DNA from: Mytilus trossulus
Lineage: Eukaryota > Mollusca > Bivalvia > Mytilida > Mytilidae
Assembly (NCBI RefSeq): GCF_036588685.1
Contig: NC_086383.1
Location: 46,954,448-47,018,447 of the forward strand
DNA: 64,000 nucleotides
Reading direction: 5' to 3'
This document shows, piece by piece, positions 24,046 through 35,519 of the stretch. The position numbers and the translations under genes were made by a program. A model generated the notes under the pieces. The model saw only the letters and a list, made by a program, of their open reading frames with translations, did not search any database and was not told where the DNA came from. The first letter of the stretch is position 1, and the number at the start of each line of letters is the position of its first letter.

Positions 24046-24834
24046 CTTATTTTGAATAATGGAATGGACTGCTGCAACCCTTCAGTCCCTAATCAAGGCA
24101 AAATTCATACACAAAATTAAAGCTTTTTGATAGATGAATAGACTGGGTATACACGATATGTGCCGCAATGACCATTAGAGAGGATACAGAGGACCTAAAT
24201 GCCAAAATACGCGTGAAAATTAAGAAATAGCCAATTTTGAATACTGAAATAGATATTTTAAATAATGGAATGGAATGCTGCGACCCTTTAGCCCCCAATT
24301 ATAGATAAACATTATACCTAATTCAAAAGCTTATTACGAGAGGAACAAAAGGTTTATAGTCAACATGTTCCGCAACGCATATTAGAAGGGAATTTAAATA
24401 TCAAAATACGCTTGAACATGAAGAAATAGCTTATTTTTAATAATGGAATGAATTGCTACTACCCTTTAGTCCCTAATCAAGGTAAAATTTATACACCAAA
24501 TTAAAGCTTATTGATAAAGGAATAAACTGAGTATTAACGATATGTGACGCAATGACAATTAGAGGGGTTACGGAGGACCTTAAATAATTATTCAAAATTG
24601 GCTATTTCTAAATTCTCACGCGTATTTTGGCATTTAGGTCCTCCGTAACCCCTCTAATTGTCATTGCGGCACAATCGACTTGTTTTATCTATAATTTATT
24701 AAAGGATGAAGAAAAGCAAAGGTCCAGTGAAAATTAGAAAAGAAAAACCACGTAGAGTATTTCAATTTTGAAAAAAGACTCAGACTCCTCTTGAATTGAA
24801 TTTTAAATGTACGTATTGTATTGCGTTTACTTTT

Positions 24835-24955
24835 CTACATTGGCTAGAGGTATAGGGGGTTGAGATCTCATAAACATGTTTAACCCCGTCGCATTTTTGC
24901 GCCTGTCCCAAGTCAGGAGCCTATGGCCTTTGTTAGTCTTGTTTTATTTTAAGAA
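24835..24955 (+). repeat. Fragment of a bivalve repeat (ggttgagatctcataaacatg...)
   Basis: Contains ggttgagatctcataaacatg, gcgcctgtcccaagtcagg and ggcctttgttagtcttg, which are blocks common in bivalve repeats. It replaces the sequence found at the mirror position of the left arm (about 23440-23510), so it was gained by, or lost from, one arm only. A shorter, reversed relative lies at 27135-27195. Confidence 0.6.
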
Positions 24956-25423
24956 ATTTCTGATCAAAATAGTTACGGAAATCCGCTAGTTTATCCTCTG
25001 AAACTAGAAACTAGATAAATATATTAATTAAAAGAGTGTTTTTATCTAATCTTTTTTATATTAATTTGAATATTTGTTGGATAATACCAAAAAGACGAAT
25101 TTAGAAATACGGGATATAGCTATAGTGTCACAGTCATTTTCTTTTATTCATTTTTTTATTTCACTATTTTCCGCTTCAAGTTGAATGATGAAACATAAAC
25201 TATTTCATTATTCATTTTTTAAACATCGAATAGTGAATAGTGAACTATTTCATTATTCATTATTGAATTTTGAATAATGAACTATGAATAATGGACGTAC
25301 TTCAGCGCGGTGTAAAGGTGTTCATGAATAAAACGTCCGTCAAAAAATATCCGTGTTCGTTTTTTTCCGACAATTTCCGTTATTGGCTTCCCGACTTTTA
25401 CTACATCATCATAATGATACAAC

Positions 25424-25857
25424 CACTGAACATAAAGGTGCACGAACCGAACATAACACCGATGCTTTTACTGAACATAATGAATAATCTACTGAATATA
25501 AAGAAACCGGGACTACTGAAGGTATTACATAATGTACTGTAAATAATATTGAATCTACTGAACATAATGTCGAAAGTACTGAACATAATGAAAAATGTAC
25601 TGAATATAACGTCAGAAGTACCGAACATAATTTAAATACCACTGCATATAATAATGAAACTACTGAACATAATCCCCAAAGCACCGAATATAATGTAATA
25701 ACTACTGAACATAATGTAATTACTACTGAACATAATAGGAAATCTACTGAACATAATAGATAATCTACTGATCATAATATACATACTACTGAACATAATG
25801 CATCAAGCACCGAACATATTAAACAATCAACATCAGAAGACAGTCATGGCGTTCCAT
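25424..25857 (+). repeat. 21-bp minisatellite (TEHN heptad), right arm
   Basis: Mirror of the left-arm array: about 19 units with core actgaacataat. In frame they read (S/T)TEHN, TEYN, TAYN and TDHN variants. The same three TAA stops occur as in the left arm, and the tail SEDSHGVP then TAA falls exactly at the element's end. Upstream, one extra A in a run near 25345 shifts the MDVLQRGVKV start frame relative to the repeat frame. Confidence 0.8.
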
Positions 25858-26204
25858 AAGGAAGCATTAAGTTTAAGAGCTACGTGTATCGAAATCATTG
25901 TTATGATCATTAGGCATCTATACTGGTCTTTTTAAACTGTTGCACTTCTATGAAAATAAAGATAATGACGAATAATTGTTTAACAACCAGTGGCAGGTCA
26001 GGTGCATATTAAGGATTAGAACATGATAACGAGAAATAAGAAACCCTACTTTTGTACTAGACGCTTGGACAGATTTTTAACAGTTTGCAGGAACAAATTA
26101 TTTTGGATCCAGGCCAACTAGTCTTTGCTTTTACTCATTAAAGCCCAATGTCATGTGCTTGGCCATGTTGGCAGAAAAGCAGCAAATATTTTGTGGTGGA
26201 TTAC

Positions 26205-26427
26205 CATCTTTTGTTACAGAATCATGAAGATGCTGAGGGATGTGCTGCAGTGTTGGAACTGACACCTTCATTGCATGTGGATCATATGGATTGTTAACCT
26301 CCAATTCAACATTCAATGGAATCTCAACATGTGGCCGCAAACGAAAAACATGATAGCCTTTTATACTCCAATCAAATTTTATAGGTCTAACATTTATATT
26401 TTGTCTAACAATTGAACTGCATGCCAT
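26205..26427 (-). CDS. HIRAN-domain protein, exon 1 (N-terminal)
   Basis: The first exon runs from ATG at 26427 to the donor at 26204/26203 (aagatg|gtaatcc). With exon 2 (22400-22066) it encodes 185 aa. Residues about 20-50 read WSIKGYHVFRLRPHVEI, then ELEVNNPYDPHAMKVSV. The G.H.......P....L....E..NPYDPxA..V signature is typical of HIRAN domains. In HLTF/Rad5 proteins HIRAN binds 3' ends of single-stranded DNA; here it stands alone with no helicase or RING part, so its role is unknown. A TTG codon six bases further upstream is an unlikely start. An upstream untranslated exon cannot be excluded. The 3.8-kb intron contains a long foldback element. Similar single HIRAN-domain proteins are, as I recall, frequent in bivalve genomes and sometimes linked to mobile elements, so whether it is a host or element gene is open. 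Confidence 0.72.
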
Positions 26428-28795
26428 GATCAAGAAGATACAAAATATAGCATTTGGTTTATGGTATGGACTACCAAAACCTTTTTAAAACTTGAGGTTA
26501 TGGTAAACCCTAACTAGAAAGGTAATGGACCTTATCAAGAGAAATGAAAAATAATTTCTCCCACCCTCAAAATGCACAGTTATGGATATCCATAACTATG
26601 AAGGTTATGGGTTACCATAACATTGTAGAGGCTTCTGTTCAAGTATGGTAAAAATCACGGATAGTTTATCAATCTAAAAAAAACTTTAACTGCAGACTGT
26701 ATGTTATGTTAACTGGAAGAAAAACTAAGTCCATTTATAAGTAATAAACGGAAAAACAGGTACAAAATTTTATTAAAATTTCCTTCTAGATACTAGATAC
26801 TTTGATCAGAAATTTTTTTTTCATAACGTTAACCACAGAGTGAATATAATGTTTCCTGGCAAAAAAAATAATTCCATTTATAAGTAAATTGATTTTTTTT
26901 GTCAAAATTTACTTCTGGATACTATCTTATGATCAGAAACCAGCTTGTGTCCAAGTTTGGTAGAAATCCAGGATAGTTTAAAAAATTATCAAAATTTCAA
27001 AAACTTTAACCAGAGTGTATATTTGTGGCCGCCGCCACCGCCGACGTCGAGGATCCCTTTGTCTCGCTTTTTCAACAAAAGTCGAAGGTTGTACAAAAAT
27101 TATACAAGACTAACGAAGGCAAGAATCTCCTGACTTAGGACAGGCGCCAAAATGCAGCGGGGTTAAACATGTTTTATGAGATCTCAACTCCCCTCTAATG
27201 CCACTATGCGTTGAAGAAAAAAACCAGACAAAATCAAGACAGTAAAACTCAGTTTAAAAGAAGTCGGAGTATGTAACATGTCCATGCAATGTTTATCACT
27301 CAAAGGTTGAAACAAACAGCATGCTTTTAAAATTAAAATCACATTTGGAGAACTATAAAAAGATAATAACTTGATTAGTTTGTCAAATTAAACAAAAACG
27401 TCTTAACAGGTTCAGCCGTCTTTTTGTCTGATGTCTGTGCCTTTGGTTTGGTTTTTGGTGTATTCAAATCTCATTCTCAATTCTCATAAACTTTTTCAAA
27501 ATTAAATATTATCTACTGTTGTCTTCCTTAAAGCCTTTTACGAAACGTTGTTAAATATTGCTCTGTTCAAAATTATAAAATATTTTAATATAATGATTGA
27601 TCGTCTAGCTTTGCCTATAATGGTATTTCACACACAGGTGGTTTTTGGAGGTAAGCACTTTTATTTCCTGTAATGTGATGCAATTTACTTTGTTGAATGT
27701 GAACTGAAATAACATGGAGATATATGTACTTTTAGCTTCCACAATGCTGTCTATGGTTTACCGATTGTTTTCTTTTGATGATTATATTATTTTCCAGATA
27801 TATTTTTCATTATTTGCTTAAAGTACTTTAGTATGTAAATGCCTTCTGGATTTCCTTTGAACTTCATACATTGATTTGATTTGATCGAGATAGAAAAAGT
27901 GAACCTTTCTTTTGCTCTGAAGCTGTAAGGCATAACACATTACATAGTAACTTGATGACATCTGCGATTCGATCTTTAAATCGGCTTCAATTAAATTAAA
28001 CCGCCTTAAAAAGATGTATATACTTGTTATTACCCTTATTGTTTGCATATGAGATCAATCGGTTTTTGTTATTATGAAAATATTCGTAATAAAAGATATC
28101 AATGGGTGGGTGATTTAAAAGGCAATATGCACAAAATCTTGTTTGGTTATAACTGCGTCATAACTTAAATTGTTGAATTCATTACTGTATGAGCCTGATC
28201 ATATTCAAAATTTATCACTTGAGTGACGCACATATGTAAAAACACTATAAAATAAATAATTAGATAGGTTCGCGAAAAGAAATTATCCTCTCTGAAAAAA
28301 TAAATGTTTTTTTTTATAGAATTTCTCTCTTTGTACGGTTAGACGATCAGAAGTGGTAAACGTTTCATGTTTGACAGCTGTAGGGACTTAATTAATTAAG
28401 CGCTATTATAAAATGCACATAATAAACATTGATTTTATAGTATATGTCTCGCCTGCGACGGAATACACATTATGCGATACACGTACACGTAACTATCAAT
28501 CCGGCGGCAGAGGCAACTAATTGTATATACAGATGCTAGGATGTTGTTTTGTCTGTCTCTATGTCCATTGTCCTTGTTGTGTTGGTCAATTGTGCAATCT
28601 ATCTTATTTACCGATTGTTTGGGCTTCCATCGTACAAACTTTAAACACTTTCAAGTTTGTACAATCTTTGTAAAGTTTATTCATCTTCATATAAACCTGA
28701 ATCAATACGTCTACACGTCATTCATAGTTTTCTATTTCATTTTACTAAAACACTCAAAAACTCTTTTAATCTCAAAACTTGAATTAATTTTTAGC
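26428..28795. other. Upstream region of the HIRAN gene, no further gene found
   Basis: 26428-27000 is AT-rich with short inverted bits (gttatggataccataac-like at 26580-26620). 26940-27195 contains a cgccgccaccgccgacgtcg GC block and a reversed bivalve-repeat fragment (gacaggcgccaaaatgc... and catgttttatgagatctcaac). Short open frames at 26945, 27818 and 28541 match nothing I know and lack codon structure. A promoter for the minus-strand gene should lie here, but I see no reliable TATA or initiator signal. Confidence 0.35.
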
Positions 28796-30037
28796 TAACC
28801 TGGCCCGAAGGGCCAAGTGAGCTTTTCCCATCACTTTGCGTCCGTCGTCCGTCGTCGTTTACTTTTACAAAAATCTTCTCCTTTGAAACTACTAGGCCAA
28901 ATTGAACCAAACTTGGCCACAATCATCATTAGGGTATCTTCTTTTAAAAAATGTGTCCAGTGACCCGGTCAACCATAAGATGGCCGCCATGGCTAAAAAT
29001 AGAACATAGGGGTAAAATGCAGTTTTTGGCTTATAACTCAAAAACCAAACCATTTTGAGCAAATCTGACATGGGGGTAAATTTGTTTATCAGGTCAAGAT
29101 CTAACTGCTGTAAAAATTTCAGATGAATCGAACAACCCGTTGTTGGGTTGCTGCCCCTGAATTGGTAATTTTAAGGAATTTTTGTTGTTTTTGGTTATTA
29201 TCTTGAATAATATTATAGATAGAGATAAACTATAAAGCCAAAAATGTTTAGCAAAATCAGATTTACAAATAAGTTAACATGACCAAAATGGTCAGTTGAC
29301 CCCTTTAGGAGTTATTGCCCTTTTTAGTCAATTTTTAACCATGTTTCGTAAATCTTAGTAATCTTTTACAAAAATCATCTGAAACTACTGGGCCAAATCA
29401 AACCAAACTTGCCCACAACCACCATTGGGGTATGTAGTTTAAAAATTGTGTCCGTAACCCGGTCAACCAACCAAGATGGCGGCAATGGCTAAAAATAGAA
29501 CAAAGGGGTAAAATGCAGTTTTTGGCTTTTAACTCAAAAACCAAAGCATTAAGAGCATCTGCCATGGAGTTAAATTGTTTATCAGGTCAAGATTTATCTG
29601 CCCTGAAAGTTTCAGATGAATCAAACAACTCGTTGTTGGGTTGCTACCCCTGAATTAGTAATTTTAAGGAAATTTTGCTGTTTTTGGTTATTATCTTGAA
29701 TAATATTATAGATAGAGATAAACAGTAAACAGCAATAATGTTCAGCAAAGTAAGATTTACAAATAAGTCAACACGACTGATATGGTCAGTTGACCTGTTT
29801 TGGAGTAATTGCCCTTTATAGTGTTTTTTTTTATATTTTTCATAAATTTTGGTAGATTTTTAGAAAATATTTTCCACTGTAATAATAATTGTAGCAACAA
29901 GAATGTTCAGTAAAGTAAGATCTACAAACAAATCACCATCATCAAAACACAATTTTGTTATGAATTTATCTGTGTCCATTGTTTAATATGCACATAAACC
30001 AAGGTGAGCTACACAGGCTCTTGAGAGCCTCTAGTTA
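28796..30037 (+). repeat. Bivalve interspersed repeat with hairpin ends (ggcccgaagggcc)
   Basis: Starts ctaacctggcccgaagggcc (a 5-bp stem hairpin), then aagtgagct and cgtccgtcgtccgtcgtcg. It ends aaggtgagctacacaggctc followed by ttgagagcctctagt, another small hairpin, so the ends are similar in form. The inside consists of two diverged half-repeats of about 510 bp (28860-29335 and 29370-29830), each carrying aaactact.ggccaaat and caagatggc blocks. I recognise this as a very common bivalve repeat. No coding capacity. Confidence 0.75.
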
Positions 30038-32678
30038 TTTTAATGCTTTTACTTTCTACTGTATTGTCCTTTATGACAAACATTCGATTTTTTTAACTAC
30101 TTTCTAAAATACGATTATGAAAATCAGTATGTATAGATATAAATGATACAAAAACTTTCTTCGTTCATTTATATTAGGACGATCTTATTGAGTAACGGAT
30201 GTAGATTACTTGTTTAAAGTACATGTAATCTACATATATAAGTCGATAGAGATGGCACGTGGTATGTCGCTGTCCATGGTAAAACGTCTTGAAAGCTGAA
30301 TAAAATGGCAACAAAACAAGGAAATGACAATAATATACTTTGTAATTTAATCGTTACATATTAATTAGTAATTATTGTACAATGATATCTATTCCAGTGC
30401 AAACCGTGATATTCTAGTTTTTATCTACCATTGAGATCATATCTTTGTTTTACATATCATGTTTTACATGAATTAAGAAATAACAAGGGTTTCAGCTTGA
30501 AAATAAACTTCAACTTTATTGAAAAGCACTTTACGCCCATATGGGCCAATGGCTTAAAACATCATAATATACAGTTTACAGAAAACAATGAAAATAAACA
30601 ATGGAGACACCTTGAACTATAATTCTTGTCTTTTTAATAAAGGCAAATCATCAAAAAAAAAATGATAATTCGTATGAAGACATAACTATAATTTTATTCT
30701 CACAATATCTATATTATGTCGCGGTTTTTGGACTTTCATCCCTATGTACAATCTCTTTATAATTTATCATGGATTATATAAATCACACATAGTGGATAGA
30801 GCAGATTGCTACTTCGATAAAAAATTGACAGACAAGTAATAAAATCTGAACTAACACGTATAACTAAGGCCGTGTTCACATTGTTTTAATTGGTCTAAAC
30901 GAGAGGGTGACATTCAATTTTTTTCCTCTTGCTCAGCCATGGGAAAGAGAACATGTCTCCCTGTCTGAGGAAATAAAATATTTTGTCTTGTCTTGTCCCT
31001 CGAGCTCGTAATAGCCAATCAAAATCTGTCATTTTAACATGAAGTATAATAATACCTAATAACGCCCATTTAGTTTGCCTCGGTGAGTTAATTTTAAGGG
31101 CTTGGCTGTATACTTTTTTCTATTTTTGTTGTTCTCTTTTCTTGATCTACTCTTGTCTAGTGTTCACAGCAGTAATGGTGTGTTTCTGAGAGAGACAAAC
31201 AAAAGGAGGTAATTGTAAATTGTATTTGGACTTATTTACGCAAATTCTTTAAACTATAATGTTGGGTTTTTTAAGTATTATGATTAATGATAACATTAAA
31301 TCTTCACTGTCTGTTTATTTATTTACTATAAATTATCCAGAACGAAAGTCGTGATTCAATACTCAATAGTGTCCTTACAAATAATTCTGTTTGGAAGAAA
31401 GAAACTTGTTTCATCATCACTGTTTCCTTCTTTACAAGTAATTACTCTTATATGCTCTGCAAAAGCATGGGTTTGTTGCCTATTTTTTTTTTTTTTTTAA
31501 TTTTAACATTTAATCTCTTGAACGAATAGAGTAGCAACCATCTTCATATGTGTGTTATCGACATAAATTTATAGTTTTACTACTTAGATTGATTGGTCAT
31601 TAATGCCTCACTTGACGTCAATATCTATTAAAGTTTGATACAGCACAGCGCATAAATCTTACACAGTTCGCATTTATAAGTGACTATGGTCTTAAATAGA
31701 AAATGGCAGTAACATTACATTTCTCCGAGAACAAAGACTGTACAAGACCTACACATTCATCGAAGATGAATCTATTTTAATTCTGAATTTAAAGGTTAAC
31801 CCTAACATCGGACAAAATCTACTTAAAGATATACCCAGTTCATGAACATTCAATTCATTTCACTGATAAACAGAAATTGTTTAATATATTTAACCACGCT
31901 TTCTTTTGACACATTGAAATAATAGACTTCCAGGTCACTAAAACTGGGCATAGGCATAGGTTTTATTGTAACATGGCTATTGAATATTGTTATATTGTAA
32001 ATCTATAACATAAACCGTTTTTTTCTGTTTCGTTGTTATTTTGTTTATGTTTCATGACAATAAAGTTGATATGAAATAACTTGAATTATTATATTATCAA
32101 GAATTAAACAAAAATCTTTAATTTTGTTATTTTCACGAAATTATTTGAAAGTGCTTTTGATAACATTATGTTAAAGTTTGACATTCACTTATTTTGATGT
32201 TTAAATAATACATTCATACTCGAAATGAATGGAGTTCATTCTGTGACGCATATGAATCATAGCTTTAATATATCTTTTGATGAATGCAATGAATAGGAAC
32301 TATTATATTCAATACATTGTACTGTTCACTTTACTGAATAAACTGTAGTATGAAAGGATAGGTAAAACGAAATTTGTTTTGAATACTCACACGTCTACTA
32401 ACATGTACAGGACAAGTAAAATTAAATTAAATTTATTTATCCTCTTTGGAGATACATTTTCCCGTTACCTTTAATTACCGATCGATAAATATTTCCAAAA
32501 CCTATTATGATTATCGATATTGAATAAAAGTTTGGTTCTATTTCTTATCATAATTGCTTCCCAATGGAGAAATTGCACCGATATTACCGTGATATGAATT
32601 CTACTATGTTCCATCGGTACTTTGTGTGAAAACGTGTACAATCGTAATTTAGCGAAAGGAATAGTCCGAAGAGAGAGA
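30038..32678. other. Upstream region of the claudin-like gene
   Basis: No gene recognised. An open frame at 30431-30622 is short and matches no family. There is a poly-T run at 31480-31498 and several AT-rich stretches. Somewhere here should lie the promoter and any non-coding first exon of the claudin-like gene. An in-frame TGA at 32595 precedes its ATG, and a weak acceptor-like tttag ends at about 32652. Confidence 0.35.
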
Positions 32679-33099
32679 ATGTCAAAAAACAGAATTGGAC
32701 AGAATTCAATGGAAACAATCTGGCAGAAATCTCGATGGAGGGAAGCGGTGGATAAGCTTAAAAATAGTAGCTTCACCAATTTCAGTCTTAAAAACGGTTA
32801 TCCGACACAACCACCATCATATCGTGAATACGATTCCCCATCATTGCCACAACAAAGAGAAGACGACAGACAATTGTTAAATAATAACAAAAGAATGAAG
32901 GATGTAAGTTGCTGTTTAAAAGCTATAAACTATATCATAGGGATATTCCTTTTGATATCGCTTATCCTGTCTACTGTTGGTACAACTACGTCATATTGGC
33001 TCGATACTGGTACCCTAAATGTTGGATTATTCAAGGTCTGCTCAAAATCTTCAACCTGTCAACCTGTTTCATCCTTTACGGAATCTGTGTTCGCAACAA
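32679..33099 (+). CDS. Claudin/PMP22-like four-TM protein, exon 1
   Basis: First coding exon of a three-exon gene (32679-33099, 41577-41735, 49750-49916; 747 nt, 248 aa). ATG at 32679 has A at -3, and an in-frame stop lies upstream at 32595. Residues 1-80 are a hydrophilic, Pro/Ser/Gln-rich cytoplasmic N-terminus ending KDVSCCLKA. TM1 is about 82-104 (INYIIGIFLLISLIL). The extracellular loop then shows the claudin-type W..GLxxC..C pattern: W107, G116-L117-F118, C121, C127. The donor is acaa|gtaagt at 33099/33100, splitting the codon after its first base. Claudins and relatives seal or organise cell contacts in the plasma membrane; which branch this belongs to I cannot tell. The long N-terminus is unusual, since claudins usually start just before TM1. 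The minus-strand frame at 32471-32779 is a shadow. Confidence 0.8.
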
Positions 33100-34210
33100 G
33101 TAAGTTTTATGACACAATTCATTTCTAAGTTATTTGATAATTTGTATATAAGTTGTTTCGTATATAAAAAAGATGAAAACATGATTCCTTACGAGTGTGA
33201 ACAAATTCGAGATCTCATGAAAACACAACGCAAATATTGCTTTATATCATAGGGCTCACGAACAAACAAACTAAAATATAGAAAAAACAAAACAGTAACG
33301 AGATGTGTTGGTGTCAAGGAGACTCAATATTTAATATGAAACAGATGCTTCATATTTTTTGGTGCATTTGTGTTTTATTGAAAATCTCGAAAAAGGTACT
33401 AAGGCAGCAATGCACAGTTAGAAATTCATTTTCGCATTATGGCCATGGTGAATATTTTTAAATATGAAAATAGTTGAAGAATAACATAGCCCTCTGAGTG
33501 TGTTTATATAAATATTTAGATCGTTCTAGCGTGTTTCATATGCCATTTTTCTGTTTGACAGTCCGTATTTTCCTATCAGTACCGCCCCTAGGTCCAGGAA
33601 TTATAGTAACGTTTTTCAACAAAGATTTGCCGCTCGATCTTTTCAATTCAATTTTATGGAAAAACGCACAAAAATGCATATATTTTTTTTGGGACCTCTT
33701 GATAGATATAAGTCTATGGTTTCAGGCAAGTATCACTCTATTAGATTGAAATCTTCCTTTGACCAAATTTTTAAGACTTTTGTGATATGTTCACCCCACC
33801 CGACCCCCTTTTTGCAATATTTTGTTTCCAATAAATGCAGATTGTTGCCTTGGTTTCACCAAAAAAAGATTATATTTCACCATTATAACTATTGGAAATA
33901 AAGTCTTTGGAAGATTCTCTTTCCATAAATATACACATGCATAACACAAATAGTAAGCCTTATTTGTCAGAAAGGAAAGTGAAAGAGGGTGTCTAAAAAT
34001 TATAAGTGTCAATTTTAAATGTTTTCCTAACTGTGTATTGCAATCTAAAACTGAAAAGGGAATTATCAGCCTGCATGTTGTTAACATGAGAGAGGGATAG
34101 TAAGTTATACTACTGGCGAGTTATAAAGTTTATGATGATGAACTCAAACTAAAATATATTTTCTCTTCATTGATGTTAGGAATAGAAACGGTATTTGGAA
34201 GGCCATATAA
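33100..34210 (+). other. Claudin-like gene intron 1, proximal part
   Basis: Intronic. Open frames at 33498, 33656 and 33791 are unsupported. 34140-34210 (cggtatttggaaggccatataa) matches part of the 551-bp repeat unit found at 38392-40797. Confidence 0.4.
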
Positions 34211-34226
34211 TTAATTTGTAGGATCC

Positions 34227-35126
34227 CAATGGGAACAAACTGTGCCCCTCTACTTGCTGACTTGTTTCTTTATTATTATGAGGCTGACTTCATGCAGGAA
34301 CTTCTTAGGAAGAAAGATAAGAAGTTAACAATATCCTTTAACTCTACTTTTCGCTATATAGATGACGTTCTTTCACTAAACAATTCAAAATTTGGTGACT
34401 ATGTGGATCGCATCTATCCCATCGAATTGGAGATAGAGGATACTACAGATACAGTTAAGTCGGCTTCATATCTTGACTTACATCTAGAATTTGACAATGA
34501 GGGTCGGTTGAAGACAAAACTTTACGACAAAAGAGATGATTTCAGCTTTCCAATTGTGAACTTTCCATTTCTAAGTAGCAACATTCCAGCAGCACCTGCA
34601 TACGGGGTATATATCTCCCAATTGATACGATATTCCCGTGCTTGCATTTCCTATCATGATTTTCTTGATAGAGGGTTACTGCTCACAAGGAAGCTATTAA
34701 ACCAAGAGTTCCAAATGGTGAAGTTGAAATCGTCCCTTCGTAAATTTTACGGACGCCATCACGAGTTGGTTGACCGTTATGGAATAACCGTTTCACAAAT
34801 GATATCGGATATGTTCCTTACGTCGTAACTACATTCCCCTTTCCTTTCATGAATTTGACCTACCGAATTAGACTTTTTACCGGATTTGTAATCACATAAG
34901 CAACACGACGGATGCCGCATGTGGAGCAGGATCTGCTTACCCTTCCGGAGCACCTGAGATCACCCCTAGTTTTTGGTGGGGTTCGTGTTGTTTATTCTTT
35001 AGTTTTCTATGTTGAGTTATGTATACTATTGTTTTTCTGTTTGTCTTTTTCATTTTTAGCCATGGCGTTGTCAGTTTGTTTTAGATTTACGAGTTTGACT
35101 GTCCCTTTGGTATCTTTGGTCCCTCT
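34227..35126 (+). mobile_element. 5'-truncated retroelement with reverse transcriptase fragment
   Basis: The inserted segment begins inside the reverse transcriptase and runs to a ttggtccctctttt 3' end that I recognise from bivalve genomes. Boundaries come from comparison with tandem sister units: those read ttaatttgtaggatcc directly followed by tttactatagataat, whereas here about 900 bp separate the two halves (34211-34226 and 35127 on). This looks like a 5'-truncated insertion with little or no target duplication. Confidence 0.7.
34229..34828 (+). pseudogene. Reverse transcriptase C-terminal fragment (possibly Penelope-like)
   Basis: An open frame of 199 codons lacking the N-terminal half of the enzyme. 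It starts at MGTNCAPLLADLFLY (the (I/P)PMGTxxAP.xA.LF motif), carries the catalytic box FRYIDDVLSLNN (YIDD at residues 43-46) and the following ASYLDLHLEFDNEG and TKLYDKRDDF motifs. No GIY-YIG or other endonuclease domain follows before the stop at 34826. Proteins of this MGTNCAPL/YIDD type are abundant in bivalves. I lean toward the Penelope-like or a related RT group but cannot prove it. Truncated, so inactive alone. The frame at 34912-35136 reads the 3' tail and is not a gene. Confidence 0.75.
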
Positions 35127-35257
35127 TTTACTATAGATAATTTAGCTGATCTGTAACAAAAACATCTTCATGCCTTATATATCATGTACTGTAGTACGCC
35201 GCTAGATTAAAACTGACGTGGAAAGGTAACACATGCCCACCGAAGCTCTTTTTTTTA

Positions 35258-35519
35258 GAGCCCAGGTGGTCGTGTGGTCTAGCGGGACAGCTGCAGTGCA
35301 GGCGATTTGGTGTCACGATATCACAGAAGCATGGGTTCGAATCCTGGCGAGGTAAGAACCAAAAATTTGCGAAAGCAAATTTACAGATCTAACATTGTTG
35401 GGTTGATGTTTAGACGAGTTGTATATACATTATGTACACAGCCATGTATCACCATTATTGATGGCGAACCGATGGATACATCTGTTGTAGGGTTGTCACT
35501 GACTCAGACGTACTTATGA
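35258..35519 (+). mobile_element. tRNA-derived SINE (representative copy; V-SINE/RUDI-like)
   Basis: The head resembles a tRNA gene. The A-box-like tggtctagcggg (about 35276) and the near-perfect B box ggttcgaatcc (35334-35344) form an internal RNA polymerase III promoter. A tRNA-unrelated body follows (tttgcgaaagcaaatttacag; cattattgatggcgaaccga; ggatacatctgttgtag). I recall similar SINEs (RUDI, V-SINE superfamily) from molluscs, but the family name is unverified. Six more copies follow in the tandem array, most with the B box intact; the copy at 36143 lost it by a deletion after 36222. Confidence 0.65.

Larger units (their letters stand above)
22533..25858. mobile_element. Foldback element with ~1.15-kb inverted arms, in the HIRAN gene intron
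   Basis: Starts TATGGAACGCCATGACTGTC and ends with its reverse complement. It is flanked on both sides by aggaag (22527-22532 and 25859-25864), a 6-bp target duplication. The left arm (22533 to about 23685) pairs with the right arm (about 24597 to 25858). A loop of about 0.9 kb holds further iterations of a gccgcaatgacaattaga...acctaaatgccaaaatacgcgtg segment. Arms differ by a few substitutions, one extra 21-bp repeat on the left, and a replaced stretch around 24770-24950. No transposase is visible, so it is non-autonomous or of unknown type. Confidence 0.85.

Noticed and set aside
32471-32779. 102-codon minus-strand frame
   Set aside because: Antisense shadow of claudin-like exon 1 and its upstream region.
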